Source of the DNA: Clostridioides difficile CD160
Lineage (GTDB): Bacteria > Bacillota > Clostridia > Peptostreptococcales > Peptostreptococcaceae
NCBI RefSeq assembly: GCF_000449425.2
Contig: NZ_AVHW01000050.1
Location: forward strand, 1 to 47,084
DNA length: 47,084 nucleotides
Reading direction: 5' to 3'
Shown: one piece after another, positions 43,304-47,084 of the stretch
Numbering within the stretch: the first letter of the stretch is position 1
How the letters are laid out: each line of letters begins with the position of its first letter
Notes under the pieces: model-generated
The model's database searches: none
Told to the model about the DNA's origin: nothing
The model's input: only the letters and a program-made list of their open reading frames with translations
Made by a program: the position numbers and the translations under genes

Positions 43304-43920
43304 TGAAATTAATTGATAAACTGCCATCGTTTTATAAAAATTATACAGTTGAAGCAATACAAGATTCTTATGATAATGAATTATCTTCATTAAAAGAAAA
43401 TATAGATGATACTATAAATCAAATGTTTGTTGATACATCCACATGGGCTCTTGATATGTGGGAGAATATACTATGTATTCAAAATAATGAAGATTTAAAT
43501 TATGAGACTAGAAGAAGTAATATAAAAGCTAAAATGAGAAGTTTAGGAACCACTAAATTAAAGGTTATAAAAAATATTTGTGAAGCTTATACAAAGACTA
43601 ATGTTGAAGTAAAAGTACTCAGCAATGAATTTATATTCATACTAGAATTTATAGTTAATAATTGTAGTTATAATTCCATTGTAGAGTTGGATAAAGTATT
43701 GGAAAATGTAAAGCCATGCCATCTAGAACATAAGTTTAAAATGATTTTGTTGAATAAGAATGAATTATTTTGTGGCACTGCTATAAATACAGGAGAAACT
43801 GTTACTGTATATCCATGGACACCATCAAATATAGAAATATTTGGAGAGATAACTATAACTACAGGCAATGATAGAAGTATGGAAAAAGTAATCTTATATC
43901 CTAAACAGGAGGCGATATAA
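43303..43920 (+). CDS. Baseplate protein XkdU (DUF2313-like)
   Basis: 205 residues, DUF2313/YmfQ-like: LPSFYKNYTVEAIQDSYDNELSSLKENIDD, TSTWALDMWENILCI and YETRRSNIKAKMRSLGTTKLKVIKNIC. This protein joins XkdT and connects the baseplate with the fibre. Its ATG overlaps the xkdT stop. Confidence 0.88.
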   Translation: MKLIDKLPSFYKNYTVEAIQDSYDNELSSLKENIDDTINQMFVDTSTWALDMWENILCIQNNEDLNYETRRSNIKAKMRSLGTTKLKVIKNICEAYTKTNVEVKVLSNEFIFILEFIVNNCSYNSIVELDKVLENVKPCHLEHKFKMILLNKNELFCGTAINTGETVTVYPWTPSNIEIFGEITITTGNDRSMEKVILYPKQEAI

Positions 43921-43921
43921 A

Positions 43922-44734
43922 TTGGCAGAACAAAAATACTATACACTTTTGACCAAAGCAGGTAAAGCATCTATTGCAAATGCAACTGCTCTCGGTAAAA
44001 AGGTAGATTTAGTGAAATTACAGCTTGGAGATGGCGGAGGAAGTGAGTATAATCCAACAGAGGAACAAACATCTCTTAAAAAAGTTGTTTGGGAAGGAAA
44101 TATAAGCAATGTAAAAATAGATGATGAAAACTCTAATTGGATAGTTATAGAAACTGTAATACCAGGTAGTATTGGTGGGTTTATGATAAGAGAAGTTGGT
44201 ATATTTGATTCAGAAGATAAGCTTATAGCTATATCTAAGTATCCAGAAACGTATAAACCAACTGCTGATTCTGGAAGTGTAAAAGATTTAATTATAAGAA
44301 TTATCTTGGTAGTTTCTAATACTTCAAGTGTAAATTTGAAAGTTGATCCAACTGTTATTTTAGCAACTTTAAAAGATATACAAGAATTAGATAAAAAAAT
44401 AGAAACGGCTAAAGTAAGTTTAGTAAGTGATATAGAAACAGCTAAAACAGAGTTAAATACTAAAATTGATGATACTAAGACAGAACTTACTAGTAAAATA
44501 GGAGATACAACTCTACTTAATACAACAAATAAAACAAGTCTTGTAAATGCAGTCAACGAGGTAAAGGAAGGTCTTGACAGCATAGAAACAACAGCAGAGA
44601 AGACAAGTTATGATAATACAGTAAGTAAACTTGCTGCCACAAATGTTCAAGGAGCTATAGATGAGTTATGTACTAGTGTAAATACGGCTAGAGTCAGTTT
44701 GATTAATGATATAAAAGATATGTTACCAATATAA
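43922..44734 (+). CDS. Tail fibre / fibre-anchor protein (DUF3751-like)
   Basis: 270 residues from TTG 43922 after AGGAGG. The N-terminal 150 residues are the phage tail-collar fibre domain: YYTLLTKAGKASIANATALG, LQLGDGGG, VWEGNISNV, GGFMIREVGIFD. From 155 on it is coiled coil with recurring units (TKIDDTKTELTSKIGDT) and a fibre repeat, LAATNVQGAIDEL. No lectin-like or large binding domain follows, so it is probably an anchor for another fibre protein. The cluster ends here in this window. Confidence 0.86.
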   Translation: MAEQKYYTLLTKAGKASIANATALGKKVDLVKLQLGDGGGSEYNPTEEQTSLKKVVWEGNISNVKIDDENSNWIVIETVIPGSIGGFMIREVGIFDSEDKLIAISKYPETYKPTADSGSVKDLIIRIILVVSNTSSVNLKVDPTVILATLKDIQELDKKIETAKVSLVSDIETAKTELNTKIDDTKTELTSKIGDTTLLNTTNKTSLVNAVNEVKEGLDSIETTAEKTSYDNTVSKLAATNVQGAIDELCTSVNTARVSLINDIKDMLPI

Positions 44735-44909
44735 ATAATAGTACATTAATTGATATAAAAGACTATAAAAATAAAATAGCAACTAATATATAATCAATCA
44801 AATCAATAAAAAACTAAATGAAACTGTACAAATTAGAATTAAACAAATCAAAACTAAATAAAGTATTTGAAATAATATAATAATAAAAGTAAAAAATAAA
44901 CAAAACATA

Positions 44910-44934
44910 AAGAGGTAGCATTATGCTACCTCTT
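44910..44934. terminator. Bidirectional terminator at the end of the tail cluster
   Basis: AAGAGGTAGCAT (44910-44921) and ATGCTACCTCTT (44923-44934), then a T run; an A-rich tract precedes it. The 170 bases before it are featureless, A-rich and without a reading frame. Confidence 0.85.
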
Positions 44935-44945
44935 TTTTTATTAAA

Positions 44946-45401
44946 TTATTGTCTATTAACCAAAATAGCTATTTTAGCATCTGGATTATAACTTATTTGA
45001 ACCATTTGATTTTTCTTAATATGTTCAAGGTCTTCACCACCATAAGCTATTTGTAACTTAACTGGTAACTTACCTTGTTTTATAATAGCAACATACTCTT
45101 TTTTACCTTTTTTCTCTAAACTAATCAAATTGCCAACATAAGGTTTGAAGTTCTGATACTTTTTACTAGAATTTCTTATGTAGAAGAAAGCACCAACAGC
45201 AATAACTAAATTTATGCCAAGTGTAACCCAAGAATTAATTTTAAGCATAGCTCCAGCGATTATTATCACGAACATTAAAACGATAGGTAATATAGCTTTC
45301 TTAAGAAGCAATTTACCCATTATTTCATTAGCCTTTTTCTCAGGGCCACTCATAGTTTTTGATCTAGCAAATGATTGCGCGAATTTGTCTCTTAAGCCCA
45401 T
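44946..45401 (-). CDS. Small membrane protein of unknown family
   Basis: 151 residues. Two adjacent membrane helices (about 34-50 and 56-73) are followed by a soluble beta-rich domain (about 85-151) ending AIYNPDAKIAILV-like strands. The N-terminus is basic and helical. I do not recognise the family. AGGAGG precedes the start. It converges on the tail cluster and shares its terminator, so it is probably host chromosome rather than bacteriocin. Confidence 0.65.
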   Translation of the reverse strand: MGLRDKFAQSFARSKTMSGPEKKANEIMGKLLLKKAILPIVLMFVIIIAGAMLKINSWVTLGINLVIAVGAFFYIRNSSKKYQNFKPYVGNLISLEKKGKKEYVAIIKQGKLPVKLQIAYGGEDLEHIKKNQMVQISYNPDAKIAILVNRQ

Positions 45402-45628
45402 TTTATCCTCCTAATTTTAATAAATATTTAGTTATAATAACGAGATATTACTTGAAACTAAAAATTTACCACATTTATATTATGTTTGACTTTTGTATAA
45501 ATAATTACATTCAAGTAAAGCAAAATATACTAATTATTTTATCATAAAACTATAAAAAAGAAAATAAATGAAATAAAAATATTAGAACTAAGAAATGATG
45601 TAAAATCGTATCAAAAGCAACATAAAAA

Positions 45629-46048
45629 TTATTTATCTATTTTCTCATCCTTATTTTTATTATATTCAGTTTCTCTCAAATCTTTCTCTTTTTCATATTC
45701 ATGAAGTTTTAATTCAATCATACCTTCTATTTTGGCTTTATCATAGTCACTTAACTTTCTAAAGTTATTTAAAAGATTTATTTCATTAGAGTTTATGCTA
45801 TTAAGTGGATAGTTTGAGGATGAATCGCAAATTAAATCTGGTTCTTGTGATGGATTATCTCCATTTAATAGCCAGTCTACTGAAACATTAAATATCTCAG
45901 CTATAGATTTTAATATTTCATAATTTGGTTTTCTAATATTTCTCTCAAATTTACTCAAGTTATCACAGCTTAACATTTCTTCTAATTCATATTGCTTAAG
46001 GTTTTTTGTTTTCCTTAAATAAACAATTCTTTCTCCTAAAGTATCCAT
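45629..46048 (-). CDS. CI-like XRE repressor
   Basis: 139 residues from ATG 46048, after TGGAGAG; a start 27 bases upstream lacks a site. Residues 3-60 are helix-turn-helix (GERIVYLRKTKNLKQYELEEMLSCDNLSKFERNIRKPNYEILKSIAEIF), then NVSVDWLLNGDN. The C-terminal half is helical (LNNFRKLSDYDKAKIEGMIELKL) and ends in a very charged tail. Minus-strand TTGACC ... TACATT with a 17-base spacer lies at about 46088-46116. Three matching operators lie in its promoter region. It probably represses the adjacent rightward gene and itself, as in a phage immunity switch. Confidence 0.85.
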   Translation of the reverse strand: MDTLGERIVYLRKTKNLKQYELEEMLSCDNLSKFERNIRKPNYEILKSIAEIFNVSVDWLLNGDNPSQEPDLICDSSSNYPLNSINSNEINLLNNFRKLSDYDKAKIEGMIELKLHEYEKEKDLRETEYNKNKDEKIDK

Positions 46049-46067
46049 AAACACTCTCCATTCAATT

Positions 46068-46162
46068 AATGTCAAAAAGACTTTCTAAAATGTAAATAGT
46101 TGCAAATTAAAGGTCAAAATGACATAAAAAATATTGACTTAAGGTCAAAATGACCTTATAAT
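46068..46162. promoter_or_regulatory. Divergent CI/Cro-type control region with three operators
   Basis: The perfect operator AAGGTCA-AAA-TGACCTT is at 46141-46157; near copies are at 46110-46126 and 46068-46084. The rightward promoter is TTGACT (46134-46139), 17 bases, TATAAT (46157-46162), and the perfect operator fills its spacer. The middle operator overlaps the leftward -35 box. Confidence 0.8.
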
Positions 46163-46344
46163 TAATTTAATGATACGAAATTACATCCTAATTTTAGCAT
46201 AAAGTAATCAAAAAATCTTATTTAGTATCAAATAAATTTATGTACTTAATATTTGTACATATTAAAAAAATATACTAAAAAGAGGGAGGTGTGTAAACTA
46301 AAAATAAAAGGAAGTATAAATAACTTAGAAAGGAAAGTTGATAA

Positions 46345-46554
46345 ATGGAGGCTCAAAAAAAATGGATACCTTTTTTGGGAGTACAAGTCAAACAAAGGCT
46401 TATTGAATTAAATATGACTCAAAGGGAATTAGCGAAGAAAATAGGTGTCAATGAAAACTATTTGTCAGCTATTTTAAACGGAAGAAGAACGGGTAAAAAA
46501 TACAAATCATCAATTTATCAATTGCTTAATATAGAATATTCAGAAGATGATTAA
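46345..46554 (+). CDS. Cro-like XRE regulator
   Basis: 69 residues, a single helix-turn-helix domain (VKQRLIELNMTQRELAKKIGVNENYLSAILNGRRTGKKYKSSIYQLLNI). AAAGGAAAG lies nine bases before the ATG. It is divergent from the larger repressor across an operator-rich region, in the typical layout of a phage CI/Cro switch. It is followed within 32 bases by a small gene broken by an IStron. Confidence 0.83.
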   Translation: MEAQKKWIPFLGVQVKQRLIELNMTQRELAKKIGVNENYLSAILNGRRTGKKYKSSIYQLLNIEYSEDD

Positions 46555-46585
46555 TAAATGGTATATGAAGTAGGTGAATATTCTT

Positions 46586-46636
46586 ATGTGTAAATTAGAT
46601 TCAGATGTAGTGATGGAGTGCTGTAGAGCAATTGAT
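46586..46636 (+). pseudogene. Small phage-type gene interrupted in frame by an IStron
   Basis: ATG 46586, nine bases after AGGTGA, reads MCKLDSDVVMECCRAID and reaches TTGAT (46632-46636) exactly at a codon end. The next codon, TAA, is the first triplet of the IStron, so unspliced RNA gives 17 residues. If the group I intron splices, the 5' exon would join a 3' exon beyond the window and the gene could still be expressed. Confidence 0.7.
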
Positions 46637-47006
46637 TAAAAAATAGCTACGCACACTCGTGACTTTAGTCATGAGTTAGTAGCTAAAATAGTCAGCATAT
46701 AGGGAAACTTATATGTAGAGATAGGATAGAACCTATCCAATACTACTTGAATTGCTGGAAACCCCTAAAGCTAACCAAACTAAAACATAAGGATGAAATA
46801 AACCTAAGTGTGAAAGTTACGAAAGTAGAAAAAATTGGTTAGATGGTATAAGGTTAAACCCTAAGTACTTTAAAATGGGCAATCAGCAGGTAAACTCCGA
46901 ATAGGAGAAACTTCAACGACTATTCCTCCTGAGGGAAGTACACTACAAGTTATCGGTAGTGGAAGTGGGTAGACCTTAACGATAAGCGAAGGATAAGATA
47001 TAGTCT
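46637..47006 (+). ncRNA. Group I self-splicing intron core of the IStron
   Basis: All four conserved elements are in order: P AATTGCTGGAAA (46750-46761), Q AATCAGCAGG (46881-46890), R CTTCAACGACTA (46911-46922) and S AAGATATAGTCT (46995-47006). The internal guide GTCAG (46691-46695) pairs with the 5' exon TTGAT with a U-G pair at the splice site. P1 is extended by TAGCTAC (46644-46650) with GTAGCTA (46679-46685). P9-like hairpins and the 3' splice site lie further on, probably at the far element end. Guanosine-dependent splicing would remove the element from the transcript. Confidence 0.9.
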
Positions 47007-47084
47007 GTGCTTCATGAAATGTAAGAAGTTCATAAGAGAACTGCATAGGTAGTAGCGAACTTATGTGAACGACAACCTCAAAAA
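46637..47084 (+). mobile_element. IStron (CdISt1-like), left end; continues past the window
   Basis: The element starts right after TTGAT, the known target of CdISt1 and ISDra2-like IS605 elements. Its left-end hairpin is ACTCGTGAC (46655-46663) with GTCATGAGT (46668-46676). A self-splicing intron core follows, and no tnpA or tnpB start is reached before 47084. The hairpin tip is identical in ten bases to that at 281-290, so the two elements at the window edges are related. Confidence 0.88.

Larger units (their letters stand above)
33271..44734 (+). other. Diffocin-type R-type bacteriocin (contractile tail) cluster
   Basis: A single-direction series of phage-tail genes related to B. subtilis PBSX xkdJ-xkdU: terminator, sheath, tube, chaperone, tape measure, XkdP, hub, DUF2577, XkdS, XkdT, XkdU and fibre anchor. 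No capsid, portal, terminase, integrase or replication genes occur. That gene set defines an R-type bacteriocin; its place after the cpr locus is as known for C. difficile diffocins. A holin, an endolysin and the large receptor-binding protein expected from published diffocins are not seen within the window. Confidence 0.85.

Noticed and set aside
43939..44583. 214-residue antisense reading frame in the fibre gene
   Set aside because: It is the mirror of a repetitive coiled-coil gene, lacks a ribosome site and has the serine- and leucine-rich composition typical of shadow frames.
33571..44734. Complete prophage
   Set aside because: No integrase, terminase, portal, capsid or replication gene and no attachment repeats were seen; the genes encode only a tail and its control.

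Overview
The window is AT-rich Gram-positive DNA with strong Shine-Dalgarno sites and heavy use of ATA and AGA codons. Three things point to Clostridioides difficile: a CprABC/CprK-type peptide-resistance locus, a contractile tail cluster of the diffocin type beside it, and IStron mobile elements (group I intron plus IS605-type ends inserted after TTGAT). The species call is from recognition of gene content and order, not from a database search.

Left edge (1-5.1 kb): the TnpB tail and right end of an IS605/IStron-type element abut a LytS-like sensor kinase, a response regulator with a SARP-like output domain and a Cache-GGDEF-PAS diguanylate cyclase. An 11-bp direct repeat before the cyclase gene suggests that the regulator controls it. 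Core region (5.4-20 kb): an orphan SF1-like helicase, uppP-lepB, a tyrosine recombinase relative lacking catalytic residues, purB behind a PurR-type operator, a MarR regulator, an aminotransferase, a galT-like gene, exoA, a DEDDh exonuclease, a type III glutamine synthetase and a UgtP-like glycolipid glycosyltransferase. Envelope-stress block (20-27 kb): padR-DUF1700-DUF4097, a small exported protein and cprABC-cprK. Three palindromes before padR match one inside the uppP promoter 11 kb away, which suggests one regulon. Housekeeping (27-32 kb): pyridoxal kinase, an exported amidase-domain protein, a cold-shock protein, a CBS protein and a parvulin.

Diffocin-type cluster (32.2-44.7 kb): an ImmA/ImmR pair, a second XRE regulator with shared operators, an ArpU-like late regulator, then tail terminator, sheath, tube, tail chaperone (with a -1 frameshift extension), tape measure, XkdP-like protein, a hub fused to two wall hydrolase domains, DUF2577, XkdS, XkdT, XkdU and a fibre-anchor protein. 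There are no capsid, terminase, portal or integrase genes, so this is an R-type particle rather than a phage. No large receptor-binding protein, holin or stand-alone endolysin follows the fibre-anchor gene in this window.

Right edge (44.9-47.1 kb): a small membrane protein, then a divergent CI/Cro-like XRE pair with three matching operators, probably the start of another phage-like element. Its next small gene is cut in frame, exactly after TTGAT, by an IStron whose group I intron core (P1, P, Q, R, S) is visible up to the window end.
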